Below, piece by piece: positions 23,701 through 33,786 of a stretch of DNA of 64,000 bases (position 1 is its first letter; every line of letters starts with the position of its first letter). The stretch is taken from NCBI GenBank assembly GCA_963576565.1, contig OY755038.1:140856206-140920205 (forward strand). Reading direction: 5' to 3'. The DNA is from Aspidapion aeneum. Lineage: Eukaryota; Arthropoda; Insecta; Coleoptera; Brentidae. The notes under the pieces are model-generated. The model did no database searches and had not been told where the DNA came from. It worked only from the letters and a program-made list of their open reading frames with translations. The translations under genes were made by a program, and so were the position numbers.

Positions 23701-24073
23701 TCTTGAACTGTTTTATCAGAAAAGTTAACCTGGCAAACATTTTGACGATGAGAACCGCCTTTTTTGCGCGATTATATCACAGTAGTGTAGAACATAACAA
23801 GTTTTTCGTCAGCCATTTTAGTAAAGTCTCTGTCCATTACAGGAAATAGCTATTTTGCAATAGTTGCCATTGTTTCTTGTTTATTTCTAGACAAAATTAC
23901 TTAACGTTAACTTAATGTTGTGAGAGCTAAATAAAGATTGCCTAATCAGCAACGACAACACTTTAGAAGCTGCTTAGAAGTAAAACGGCATACAGCTGTA
24001 ATAGCTATTTTAATTTCAGTTTTGCTGTTAAAGTGTTTTGGTAGCTGTTTTTCAGCAATTTGTGTTACTTGGG
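20714..24073 (+). mobile_element. TIR-type repeat family, copy D (left-truncated)
   Basis: Same sequence as 12515-15849, including both short LINE tails (20771-20963 with a longer ctcta tail, and 21684-21823). Ends TTTGTGTTACTTGGG at 24073. It keeps a ~28-bp stretch (ttagcattaaaagattatat) that copy A has lost near 12766, so the copies have diverged by small deletions since duplication. Confidence 0.8.
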
Positions 24074-24925
24074 CTACCGCTGCCTTGAGGGGGGAGTGAT
24101 ATACATCGTTGGAAAGGAAATTTCTTCAGCTTTAAAAATAGGTTTTAAAACCAGACATGTGGGATGCCCCCCCCCATTTAAAAGAAGGTTTACTAGAAAA
24201 GGTCAGTTTTAAGTTATTACTAACCAAAAATAATTTTTTACTCACTCTTATTTTTATTTACTCAGTTACAAAAATGAATGTTCTAAATTTTTGTTTGATT
24301 AAGGGATTTCTACAAACACATTTATTTTTATTTCAAGGCGGCTATTTAAAAAAAATATGTCTAGCTTAATAAGTATTTAACTGTATACAATTGGCTTTTG
24401 AACAAAAATATTGTTAAAAAAAATAGATAAGGATAAAAAATACCACAAAAAATTCATTAAAATTTTTTTTTTAAATTTTCCCTTTTATTCGGACGCTAAT
24501 GGAATGTGCACCACTGCCGTCAGAGGGTACTAAGGTACATCGTTGGAAAGGAAATGGTATCCGCTTGAAAAATGATCTACAGAAGATTTTTGACAAAGTT
24601 GACTGTTTTCGAGTTATTAACAAAAAACTATCAAAAAGCACCCCTGTCAGGGGGGGGGGTGGTTCCCTTTCGTAAAATGTTCGGGCCAGTCTTATGTCTA
24701 TCCATATATTGAATGAACCGAACCGAACCGAACCGAACCAAGTGTGTTGCTTCTATCATTAAACGCAGTATCGGACCCCGTAGGGCCTGAACTATATGAG
24801 ATTCACAGTTAATAGGAAACCCTACCACAATATGGATGATTAATATGGTGGATTAAAAACGGCGAACCTTGGAAAACGGAAGAAAATTTATTACTTATTT
24901 TATTGACCAATTTTCCTCAAAGTTT
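24074..24925. repeat. Second copy of the 15850-16708 non-coding flank
   Basis: Nearly identical to 15850-16708, including the five gaacc pentamers at 24715-24739 and both ~430-bp units. No gene. Confidence 0.5.
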
Positions 24926-25838
24926 TGTTAGCTCGCGCTAAATTTCGCGGTTTTTTTAAAATTTTAAAACCACACAATTGGATGAGAAACAAAGTACATT
25001 TTTCCGCGCGTGGGTTACTGCGGGCAAACATAAGTCATCCGAACCGCATTAATAAATTTAATTCTTACGACGGTAATTTTAAGTCAGCTATTGTCCATTC
25101 TTAGCGAACGTCTTTGGTAATCGTATTGAACCGTAGTCTTTTGTTATCGACCGTCGGTTTCGGCGCAATTCACCTGTTTCGGTCCGTTGCTATAGTAACG
25201 CACGTTTACCGCGTGGTCGTTTCAGGTAAACATCTCGTAAAAATCGAGAATCAATCAAAACAAAGACAACACTTTCTGTGATTAGTTTTGTTCCATACCA
25301 TTTCGATATTTAAAACATTTTTCATCAATTGCGATAAATTAGTACACACTTTCGACAATTCGTCATTTTTCTATTTCAACAGCATTAATTTAACGTTAAT
25401 TGTATATTTACCGACAATTTCGTCATTTCAAAGGTAAAATCATGTCTATCAAAAAAGCCGTGCAAAAACGCAATGGTTTTTTATCTGCGATAACCGAATG
25501 CTCTGTGTTTTCGCAGCAACTGATGCCAAAGCGAGAAACGAGTTTCAAGTAAGGTAGGTCGATTTGGACGATACCTTCGATAAATGCATGTCATTATGCT
25601 GATAGAAGACTCTGACGACGATGAGTTTAAAACGCAGGATGCGATCCTTTCAGAAGCTCGTAAATATTTTTATGCGTGTAAGAAGGTTTACTCTGAAATA
25701 TTTTCGGTTGAGGCCCCACCTTTTTCGGGACCATATGTTCGTCAAAACAAATCTGAAACTCCAAAACATAAAGAGTTAGGTATTCCCATATTTCGAGGCG
25801 ATAAAAAATTATGGCCAAGCTTTTTCGATCTTTTTAAT
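24926..25838 (+). pseudogene. gag: BEL/Pao remnant: partial LTR, leader and gag (unit 2)
   Basis: Duplicate of 16709-17617. LTR start TGTTAGCTCGCGC at 24926, gag ATG at 25442, frame break near 25550, then the DUF1759 block to the MITE. Here the first frame has an additional in-frame TAA (near 25549) absent from unit 1. Confidence 0.83.
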
Positions 25839-26448
25839 CACGGTGGATAGAATAGACCGGTGTTCGGATCTTATATATATATATGTCGAATATATCTGAT
25901 TTTTGTAAACAAAAGTTAGATCTGATAAGAACAACTAATATTTTTTGAATTTTTTGAAAACTAAGGCAATTTTGCTACTGTTTTCTACTACATCCTTATA
26001 AAATGTAATTTTCTAGACGTATTGTCGTTATTTTTTTAGCCCGCTTTATTTTTTATTACACAAAACTTAAACTACAAGTCAAACTGAATGTGATCGTTTA
26101 GTATCAAAGATGAACCGAGGACTATTGGGTAGTACACAAAGATGTAGGTCAGCGTACGATTTTTGAAGCTGAAAGGAACACACTATTTTCTTCGAATTTT
26201 AACTTTTGTGTTAAGAGAAATAAAGCGGGCTAAAAAAAATAACGACTGGTATGTCTGAAAATTATTATTTTATAAGAATATACTAAAAAATAGTAGAAAA
26301 ATTGCCTTATTTTTCAAAAGATTCAAAAAATATTAGTTGTTCATATCATATCTAACTTTTGTTTATAAAAATCAGCTGGACCACCAGTGACGTTAAAATT
26401 CGACATATATTTAAAAGATCCGAACACCGGTCTATTCTATCCACCGTG
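25839..26448. mobile_element. Fold-back MITE in gag (copy 2)
   Basis: 610 bp, the duplicate of 17618-18233, with the same 9-bp target duplication ctttttaat (25830-25838 and 26449-26457). It was carried by the segmental duplication, not a new insertion. Confidence 0.88.
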
Positions 26449-26545
26449 CTTTTTAATAACATTATAGATCAAAATCAAAGTCTAAGTAACGTCCGAAAAC
26501 TTACAATATTTATTTTCATATCTCGAGGGGATGACCCGTAGGACC
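26449..26545 (+). pseudogene. gag: BEL/Pao gag continuation after MITE (unit 2)
   Basis: Duplicate of 18234-18330, with the DUF1759 codons FNNIIDQNQSLSNVRKL followed by a frameshifted tail. Confidence 0.83.
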
Positions 26546-27383
26546 GACAAGTATACCTTTTTGCTAAGATTCACGTCTTTCTATTAACCCAATTTCTGCA
26601 CGTCCATTTGATGTAGGTAGGCAGGTAGCTCATTGGGCCTTGCTGTTCTCTTTACAAAGTCTAGTATGTCAGCTTACTGGAGCAAATGTAGACCTTACTC
26701 GCTCAGGGTTGGTACCCTGAGTGCCTGTTGTCTTATCCTTGAGTGGGCCTAACTCCCTTTTGTCGCATTTAAATAAAGCTAAAAAAAGTGTTTTCTGTAT
26801 GATTTTTTGTAAAATGAACCTAAAAACTCCTAAGTAAATTCACACCAATTGGACATATATAATGAAGTGATTGATATATTTAACTTGTCATGATCACTAG
26901 GAGAGGTGTACCATTGTAGACACCCTACGGGTTGAATGGTTATTACCCTCAGTAGTACAGTAAGGCAATTTGGGGGCTTTTTCCAGTGGCGTGCGTATGA
27001 ATGTTGGGGGGCCTAGGGGGATTGGACCCCCCCTAAAAATTAGCTAGCCTTCTAAAAGGCGTCTAACCATACCTTTTTAGGAAGGATTTATCATCTAACC
27101 ATGCATTTAAACCCCCCTCCTAAAAATAGTTAGGTGCGCCACTGGTTTTGGTATAGATATTTTTATGAGCTAACCTAGAGTGATGTAATTTTTTGATCTA
27201 ACCTACTCTAAGGTAATACATTGTATCTAATCAGTGGATATAGTTATGGCTATTCTGAACTATTTAATGGTTCTTGGAAATTGGCATAGCTATTTTAAAT
27301 TAGTCACACTTTCATATATTAATTTGGATGGGGTAAAAAAGGATAGAAAATAAAATACACCTTTTAAGAATATTAGTTTTTAT
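26546..27383. other. Unassigned sequence, duplicate of 18331-19178
   Basis: No gene seen. Differs from unit 1 only by scattered substitutions and small indels until the Maverick boundary. Confidence 0.4.
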
Positions 27384-28568
27384 TTAAATGCAACGATTGA
27401 TGATTAAACAAAAAACTTTTGTATTTTTAGGAAAAGCTTGAGTTGCTTCAAATTCAAGTTTTATATCCACTGTTGAGGATTTTACTGCTTTGGTCTGATG
27501 TGAACAATCAATGACGAAAATTGGGGTTACCATGTATTCGGCAAGACTCATCATTAGATCATAATTTTTACGTCCATAGTAACTTTCTTGAAAATTTTCA
27601 TAGTTATAATAGGCAGCACTAAACATCGATTTTGGAAAGTCTAGATTCATTCTTTCATAAGGGTATACGTCAGAATTAAGATATAGTGTAATATCACGAA
27701 TATTAGCTGATATAAATTTTGTAGCATCCTTGTCTATTTTGTCAACTTGATTACCTGGTTAAAAACCAATCACGACATAACGTGGATTTTCTAAATTGGT
27801 ACAAGTTTTAATAGCCCACACATCAGATGTTGTTTCGCGGAGAGTAGGTAATTCAAAAAGGTCCTAGGATCTATAAGGTATTTTCACATTACTAGTTTGC
27901 TGACCTTTATTTAGACGAGATAAAATTTTAAGTTTCAGACGATCTTCTGGAATTATATGACGTATTTTCCATTCAATTTTCTCGATACACAGGTCGGCTT
28001 CAGTATCGCGCATATAGGAATTTTTAAACGATCTAGCCAAAACCAAAATTAGTTCTTGTTTGACATTGATTATTCCCTTTTTATAATCCTCGGCGAACCC
28101 CATTAAATATTTTAATGGTAACCTTCCAGTAAAGGTATGATTGGAAATATTTGGGATGTTTTGACGATCTTTGCTAAGACCCCAACCCATAGTTTCCAAT
28201 TTATCCAAATCATTTTTACCATAAGAAATTAATGTTTTTAGTGTGGTTGTTATTCCTGGTTTTCTTACAACTGTCACGGGTTCACCTCCCATTTCAAGAC
28301 GCACTTCTTCAAAAAGAAATACTAAAGTGTTGTTGGAAAGATGACATTCTTTCGTGACATCTTTTTGAGTGAATTTTCCTTCTAAGTAAACGAAACTCTC
28401 CGCTACGTCAAGAATTAAATCTTGGTGATTAATACAAATTCTGACTTCATCAGACGGTGAAAACTGGAGATTAGCTTAGGGTTTATACGTGTGCAGATGT
28501 GAGCTAATTAATGAGTTATCAAACAAGGGTTCTTCAAAAACATCTAGTTTTTGAGAGGAATAGGACAT
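27384..28568 (-). pseudogene. Maverick major capsid protein (double jelly roll)
   Basis: Begins MSYSSQKLDVFEEPLF at 28568, a typical insect-Maverick start, and runs in a single reading frame for about 390 codons to 27384. Recognisable blocks include ICINHQDL, LEMGGEPV, FTGRLPLKYLMGFAEDYKKG, FAEDY-helix and ATQAFPKNTKVFCLII. It is inactivated by three in-frame stops (28476-28478, 27864-27866, 27759-27761) without a frameshift. A deletion at the 3' end replaces the natural C-terminus (kept at 19179-19335) with three foreign residues. It forms the hexons of the predicted capsid. The gene starts 2 nt after the penton stop codon. Confidence 0.87.
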
Positions 28569-28570
28569 TT

Positions 28571-29557
28571 TTACTTTTTTACTTTTAAACCAATTGACTC
28601 CAAAAATAATACGTCTCCTGAACTAAGACGAGATGTTTCTTGCTTTAAGGACGATGAGCTACTGTATGGTTTTTTACATGGTAAAGGACATTTATCTTTA
28701 TCTTCATTGAAATATGACTGTTTTCTCTGTTGATATTCATCAAAGCAAAAACCCATTATAATAACAATTTTTTTAAGTTCAACCTTAACGGTAATTTTTT
28801 CACCTCTAAAGTCTATTAAATGGCCTTTATCGTCCACAATTCTTATTGAAAGGTTGTTGATAAACTGACGTCCTTTAGGAAAAACAGGCATATATAAAAT
28901 ATTCGAAGGTTCTTTCGTTATTTTAAATCCTATTAAAAAATAAAAAATATATCAAATTAAAATGCTTTAAGTTATAGAGTAAAAATTATTTGTTACCTGG
29001 TTCAGTATCAATGTCCATCTCAAAAAGTATATGTGACTCTTTTGAATTTAAGTATGCCCCAGAGGTCAAATTGCATTCAATTCGTATCAGTCGAACTTTC
29101 ATAATATCGACAGGTAGGGTAGATTGATGCACTTGATTTTTTTCTAAAAATTTTTTCCCAAATCCTAAGTTAGTTCTTATGGAATTTTCAGTAGTAAAGT
29201 CGATAAAATATTTGCTTTTTATTTCGCTTTTTAAAGTGTTATTATAGGACGTAGTAAAAATAATTCACTAGCGTCGTCAGTTTTTTCTCGTATATTTTCT
29301 AGCCACTTTAAAATAGCCTTATGAATTTCAGTTATTTCATAACAGCCTGGAGGAATTTTACAAACTTTCGAAGATTTATTTATTTTTTCTTTAAAACCTA
29401 TTGTATTGTTTTTTTCGTCAATATTCAAAATTGAGTTATAGGTATAAAATCCTAAGAGTCCTATACCATAAGAGCTATATTTATCAAGTTCAATAGAAGG
29501 ATTAAACTCTGCAGAGAGTTCACTCTCGTCACCTGTTAGGGTAAACGTACAGGCCAT
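28571..29557 (-). pseudogene. Maverick penton-like minor capsid protein, two exons
   Basis: Exon 1 starts at the ATG of MACTFTLTGDESELSAEFNP (29557). It contains the conserved IPPGCYEITEIHKAILKWL and ends at a GT donor (CCAG-GTAACA). A 67-bp intron (28996-28930) precedes exon 2, which encodes FINNLSIRIVDDKGHLIDFRG, a hallmark of the single-jelly-roll penton of insect Mavericks. It then carries a tail with CPLPCKKP and a Ser-rich stretch and stops at 28571. A frameshift near 29245 breaks exon 1. The long tail after the jelly roll could be a separate fused peptide; the inverted copy ends before it. Predicted to form capsid vertices. Confidence 0.82.
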
Positions 29558-29835
29558 GACTGGCGGAAGCAAGAAAAAAGTATTTTTTTATATAGTAACT
29601 TATTTTATTTAATACAAAATCGATTTATAGGAATAAAAATTATGTTTTAACACATTATAAAAACTTTAGACAACAATTTAAACTTTTACTAGATTTACTG
29701 ATTTCATTGTCTGAACAAGCGGATACTTGTTCCATTTTGCAGAAACAACAAAACATTCGACGAGGTTGAGGTCCATCGTTTTCATCTAGGTTGTCGTCTT
29801 TTTCAACGTAATGCTTTGTACAAAACAAGAACGCT

Positions 29836-30027
29836 TATACTTTTTCATCTTCTTGTAAGGCCTTAGGTAAACGATGGAAGACAAAGGCAATGTCTTTATA
29901 TGCTAATTCAACAATAAATTCTTTTGGTAAATGTAACAGTTCGTCATCTGTCATATTAAGTAAAACTTTTTTTTTTGGAGAATGCCTTTAGCGATGCCGA
30001 CATTTGTTTAATTTCTTCACGTTGCAT
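29836..30027 (-). pseudogene. Maverick small protein downstream of protease (copy 2)
   Basis: Same start and 11-nt overlap with the protease as in copy 1. An indel in the A/T run near 29966-29975 shifts the frame, so no long frame remains. The nonsense codon at the end (V then TAA) is shared with copy 1. Confidence 0.55.
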
Positions 30028-30472
30028 GTTCAGATAAAAAAGCTATTGCCAAGTGACTACAATTGAATGAACCAAATTTTTGAATTCTTTTGTAGTTATA
30101 ATATATATGTCGAGACTGGTTAGGACCTGTTTGAAGATATTCTACAAGTTCTATAGGAGGGGGAAGGTTCCCGAAAGAGTCAAAGTAATAGGTAATATCG
30201 TATTTCTTGTAAAACGAACACCAATGAGTTCCTGAATTTGACATAATATCTAAATTTATTATTCCTGTTTCAATTTTCCGTGGACCAGATGTAGGTAAAT
30301 TATCTCTCATAAATACACCTCTAAAATTTTTAATTCCTATCTTTTTAGCGTAATAAATCAGATCGATATTCGTTAAAGGACGATTGGGTAAACTACTTAG
30401 TAGTTTTTTGACTGCATGTTTGTTTTTAAAAAATACCCATGCCAGTTTTGCAACGGTTGAGATACATGTCAC
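30017..30472 (-). CDS. PRO: Maverick adenovirus-type cysteine protease (copy 2)
   Basis: 151 codons, differing from copy 1 by one residue (Tyr for His in NIDLIYYAKK). Catalytic His (SGTHW), Asp (FDSFGN) and Cys (FNCSHLA) are present. As in copy 1, the N-terminus is a fusion with the tail of the minor capsid gene after loss of the original start. It has kept an open frame while neighbouring genes have decayed, though its short length makes that weak evidence for selection. Confidence 0.87.
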   Translation of the reverse strand: MTCISTVAKLAWVFFKNKHAVKKLLSSLPNRPLTNIDLIYYAKKIGIKNFRGVFMRDNLPTSGPRKIETGIINLDIMSNSGTHWCSFYKKYDITYYFDSFGNLPPPIELVEYLQTGPNQSRHIYYNYKRIQKFGSFNCSHLAIAFLSEHAT

Positions 30473-31340
30473 CCCTGTTTACCTAGGGATATACTTTTCA
30501 TTGTTTTATTATGTCGTTTGGTTTCCTCTAATCTTTAGCGAGCCTTTTTTACATCATTTACTGTTTTAATCACTCCACTAATTCCACCTACAAGACTACC
30601 GAGTGCGGATAACCCCCCGAGCAGAGGAAGCAAAAAAGGAATTACACCTCCTGTCTTAGGAATAGGGATGACTCGGGGTAGTGGACGAATTTGACATTTT
30701 CCTCTATGTTTCTTAACAATTGTTTTACCGAATAATAGAGCTTCTTTTGCTAATTTAGTATAGTCACTTTTATTTATGTTCTTATCTTTTAAAGATTTTC
30801 GGATAGCCTTGACATCACCTAAACCTGTAACTTTTTTTGTCGATTTTTTGTTTTTTTTCGCATTTTTTATTTTGTTTTTAGGTCTAAACCAAGACCCAAT
30901 CTATCGTTTTATTTTCATTCCTGAAGTAACCGTCCAAGCTGCGGCTTTTTCTCCAAAACTTGAATCTTTTGATTTGAATCTCTCCCAAGCTTGATCTTCC
31001 AAGATTTTATCTGCCTTATGTCTTTCTTCTAAATTATTAGTTTTAGAGTATGCTATATCATGCGATTTACATGCGTTATCTAAGGGATGAATACCAACAT
31101 CACCTCTGGCTAACCGAGTCTTCAACTTAGTTCCGGGACCACAGAATCTTAAAAATAGAATAATCTATATATTTTTAAAGCAAAAAAAAAGTCAATATTA
31201 TAAATTACGAACCTATGAGAAGGTAAGTAAAGTTCAAAAGGAAGGTTATTTATTAAAGAATTAAAAAATCCTTTGCCAGTTTTGTCTGAAGTCTCTAAGA
31301 TATCAGATCTTAGACGTCTAGACTCTTTTAAAGACAACAT
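30473..31340 (-). pseudogene. Maverick minor capsid protein with phospholipase A2 domain, two exons
   Basis: Exon 1 (31340-31213) encodes MLSLKESRRLRSDILETSDK and NLPFELYLPSHR. A 65-bp intron follows (31212-31148, GTTCGT...TTTAAG). Exon 2 opens with the calcium loop CGPGTKLKTRLARGD and the catalytic pair in ACKSHDIAYS, the hallmarks of the parvovirus-type phospholipase A2 domain found in insect Maverick capsid proteins. The frame breaks at 30901-30903 (a TAG where the inverted copy reads on). Downstream codons still encode the basic and Gly-rich hydrophobic tail (GGLSALGSLVGG), ending at a TAA near 30535. In relatives the domain is thought to help escape from membranes during entry. Start is 39 bp from the ATPase start on the other strand. 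Confidence 0.85.
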
Positions 31341-31379
31341 TGAACTAAATTAATTTTTTTAAACAGCCTTTATATAAAA
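31341..31379. promoter_or_regulatory. 39-bp divergent start region between minor capsid and ATPase
   Basis: Only 39 bp separate the minor-capsid ATG (minus strand) and the ATPase ATG (plus strand). It contains tttatataaaa directly before the ATPase ATG, a TATA-like motif too close to act as a standard TATA box for that gene. It also has tttttttaaacag, which could be a splice acceptor. Transcription of each gene must therefore start inside, or be spliced across, the other. Confidence 0.4.
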
Positions 31380-32138
31380 ATGGGAGACAACCAAATAAAC
31401 AAGTTTGTTGTTGAAAATTTTGACAATTTTTTGAGTGGAGGTGATCAAAACTTTAGAAAGCATGGTATGTTGTTTCCGTCAAGTATAAGAGCATTAATCT
31501 GTGGTTCATCGGGATGTGGAAAAACCAATTTAATGATTTCACTTCTAATTAACCCAAAAGGTTTAAAGTTTCAAAATATTTATTTATATTCAAAATCTGC
31601 TTCCCAGCCTAAATATGAGTTTTTAAAAAAAGTTGTTGAACCTATCAAAGCATTAGGATTTTATACCTTTGGAAACAATGAAGACATCATAGAACCAGCA
31701 GATGCTAAACCTAATTCCATCTTTTTATTTGACGATTGTTTGACTTATGATCAGAATCCTATAAGATTGTACTTTAGTGCAGGGAGACATTCAGGTAAAA
31801 ACTGTTTTTTTTTTAATTTAAATTTTTTAGTCAATTATCATTTTCATTTTTTATTTTTAGGTCTGGATTCTTTTTATATGGCGCAAAGCTATGCCAAGAT
31901 TCCAAAACAGCTGATAAGAGACAATAGCAATTTTATTGTACTCTTTAAATCGGATGAATTAAATATGAAACACATATATTCCGATCATGTAGTGGGGGAT
32001 ATGTCCTTTCATGAATTTACTGAAATGGCTCGAAAGTGCTGGAATAATAAATTCGATTTCCTATGTATTAACAAGGAATCTTCGCTTAATCAAGGAAGGT
32101 ATCGTCTAGGCTTAGACACCTTTTTATACGTCAACTAA
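31380..32138 (+). CDS. ATP: Maverick packaging ATPase (FtsK/HerA, A32-like), one intron
   Basis: Open across the whole 252 codons, but family conservation argues for two exons: 31380-31794 and 31861-32138. Walker A is GSSGCGKTN (about residue 44) and Walker B is IFLFDDC (about 113). A conserved GRHSG is followed, after the intron, by LDSFYMAQSYAKIPKQLIRD. The 66-bp intron begins GTAAAA after TCAG and ends TTTTTAG. Its length is a multiple of three with no stop, so the unspliced frame stays open and adds 22 Phe/Asn-rich residues. Spliced length about 230 residues, as in Polinton ATPases, which pump DNA into the capsid. It is the only apparently intact core gene here. Confidence 0.92.
   Translation: MGDNQINKFVVENFDNFLSGGDQNFRKHGMLFPSSIRALICGSSGCGKTNLMISLLINPKGLKFQNIYLYSKSASQPKYEFLKKVVEPIKALGFYTFGNNEDIIEPADAKPNSIFLFDDCLTYDQNPIRLYFSAGRHSGKNCFFFNLNFLVNYHFHFLFLGLDSFYMAQSYAKIPKQLIRDNSNFIVLFKSDELNMKHIYSDHVVGDMSFHEFTEMARKCWNNKFDFLCINKESSLNQGRYRLGLDTFLYVN
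31795..31860 (+). other. 66-bp intron in the Maverick ATPase
   Basis: AG-GTAAAAACTG donor and TTTATTTTTAG-GT acceptor, phase 1, AT-rich. Removing it joins GRHSG to LDSFYMAQ, the continuous conserved block of the family. Translation through it gives a low-complexity hydrophobic insert unlike the family. Confidence 0.85.
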
Positions 32139-32163
32139 AAGTACTTTTAAGTTCAGTTATATA

Positions 32164-33267
32164 TTGTCCTCATTGAAGTTAACATCGTCTAAGATGAATA
32201 CAAATCAGATTGAGTTAAAGAAAAAGTTGATTCAAGCTGCAAATGCAGTACGAAAAAAATTTAATTATTTTAAAGAACAACACTTTCAAAATAAGTTGGA
32301 TTTGGAAGAAAAATACAAGCCTGTTACGGATCAAATTAAATCAATGTCTAATAAAGACTCAATAAAAGATGTTGGCGATTTATCACTAAGAAAATCTGAT
32401 GAGCATCAAAATACAAACGGTTTTGTACAAAGTTTTTCTGAAGATGGATATGAAAATTTTACCCCTACTGTTACGAATGAAAATACACCGATTAATGTAG
32501 ATGATAGTTATATAGATCAGTCTCCTTTTAACCAATCATCACACTTTGAATCTACACCAAGCTCTTCTTATATTAGTCAATCTGCATCAGAAGGCTTTAG
32601 GAATAAGAATATAAAGGAAAGTCTTATGTAACTACTCCTAGACCTAATTTAAAATCGAAAAAATCACCAATAGTTTAAAAAACTCTTAAGGATTTGATAA
32701 AAAAACTACGTGCCAACGATAACTCTATCGATACATTATATGGTATAAAACTAGATGCTGATAATAAAATGATGATGGGTAATTGCGTAGTGAAGTGTCC
32801 AAGAGGAGACTTAATTTTTTATCGAAATAGCAAAAAAATTGCAAGTTTTGATGGTAATGTCGATTTGTTTAAGTAAATTTTTTAAGAAGACCAAAATTTT
32901 TAGATCATCCAATCAATTAAGTGAAGTAGTAAAAAAATCTTATAGAGAAATCCTAATATTGACAAATGTCGAAAGGTTTCCTTAAACGAAATGGTTTAAA
33001 TTAAAACTAAACCCTAAAATTTACACATATTATTTTACCTATTAGTTCCAGTCAAATTGATAAAATAGGTCAGGACCACAAAGTTAAATTTAATAAAATT
33101 TAAAAAAATATATTCAAAAAATTTACAAATAAAAAAATTGAATTTGTGTATTGGAATGAAATTACAGAGCTAGTAGATCGATTACGGCTATTGTGGGGAG
33201 CTCAAGAAGCAGGAAACTCAAGTGTTAAGAATGAAATCATAAGCATAATTGAAGAGAGGAAGGGATA
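32164..33267 (+). pseudogene. Insect-Maverick protein of unknown function (DUF8207-like), broken
   Basis: The N-terminal part is open to 32631 from MNTNQIELKKKLIQAANAVR (32194; an upstream ATG at 32164 is also in frame). It consists of a basic coiled-coil region followed by a Ser/Asn-rich linker. After stops, 32694-32876 encodes LRANDNSIDTLYGIKLD, and 33140-33267 encodes WNEITELVDRLRLLWGAQ and NEIISIIEERKG. These blocks, in this order, are what I recall of a protein common in insect Mavericks. The segments lie in different frames with stops between. Role unknown; position beside the ATPase suggests a virion or DNA-handling function. Confidence 0.6.
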
Positions 33268-33327
33268 ATTTATTAATATAAAATTATAAAACTCTAAGAC
33301 ATCGTTTAGTTTATTAGTGACCACGAG

Positions 33328-33651
33328 ATGAGCAATACTATTGATAAATTTGGTAGAAAAGCAAGTCAAGTTAAATTTCCTAAAGTTAGAGGTCAGCAAG
33401 GTATAGGCGTTAAGTTGACAGTGGAGGGGCATTATGATATTTCCAATCATAGGTTATGTAACGTGGGTGAACCCATAGAACATAAAGATTCTATAAATTA
33501 TGAATTTTTGGAAAGACGTCTATCAACATTTTTAGAAGAATTACATACTCTTGTTAACAACTTAGTAAATGTACTTAAAAATAATTTGGAAGAGTACATT
33601 ACCACAAATTTAAAAAAAAATAGAAGAAATAAATACAGCCAAATTTATTAA
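33328..33651 (+). CDS. Small Maverick protein, tail-fibre-like N-terminus
   Basis: 107 codons, MSNTIDKFGRKASQVKFPKV, then GIGVKLTVEGHYDISNHRLCNVG and a predicted helical segment (FLERRLSTFLEELHTLVNNL). The motif 'T..G.YD..N.RLCN.G.P' recalls small proteins of insect Mavericks and the short collar of tail-fibre proteins. It is the only gene between the DUF8207-like remnant and the inverted arm and appears intact up to a possible frameshift in the A-run at about 33610-33620; related sequence (EEINTAKFIKLNELI) follows in another frame. No function assigned. Confidence 0.55.
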   Translation: MSNTIDKFGRKASQVKFPKVRGQQGIGVKLTVEGHYDISNHRLCNVGEPIEHKDSINYEFLERRLSTFLEELHTLVNNLVNVLKNNLEEYITTNLKKNRRNKYSQIY

Positions 33652-33786
33652 ATTAAATGAATTAATTAGGACCACAGAGGGATTACATCATCCGTCATCT
33701 AACTGGAGGCCCATCAAGAGTTACGATAGTCAAGGAAACGTGTTACGTCAGCTGGTTTCATTTGTATAGTTCGATGTTTTGAATTA

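Larger units (their letters stand above)
20714..30755 (+). repeat. Tandem segmental duplication, unit 2
   Basis: 10.04 kb, head-to-tail with unit 1, and carrying the same order of pieces with the Maverick structural genes largely complete. Its end at about 30755 (gctaatt) is the point where unit 1 breaks off; unit 2 continues into intact Maverick sequence, so unit 2 keeps the original right flank. Confidence 0.9.
28781..31125 (-). repeat. Left arm of Maverick inverted duplication
   Basis: 2345 bp that recurs inverted at 33787-36100. Limits are the penton exon 2 codons for ITVKV at one end and minor-capsid codons just after the calcium-loop CGPGT at the other. By eye about 96-97% identical to the right arm. 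The intervening 2661 bp carries the ATPase. Confidence 0.85.
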
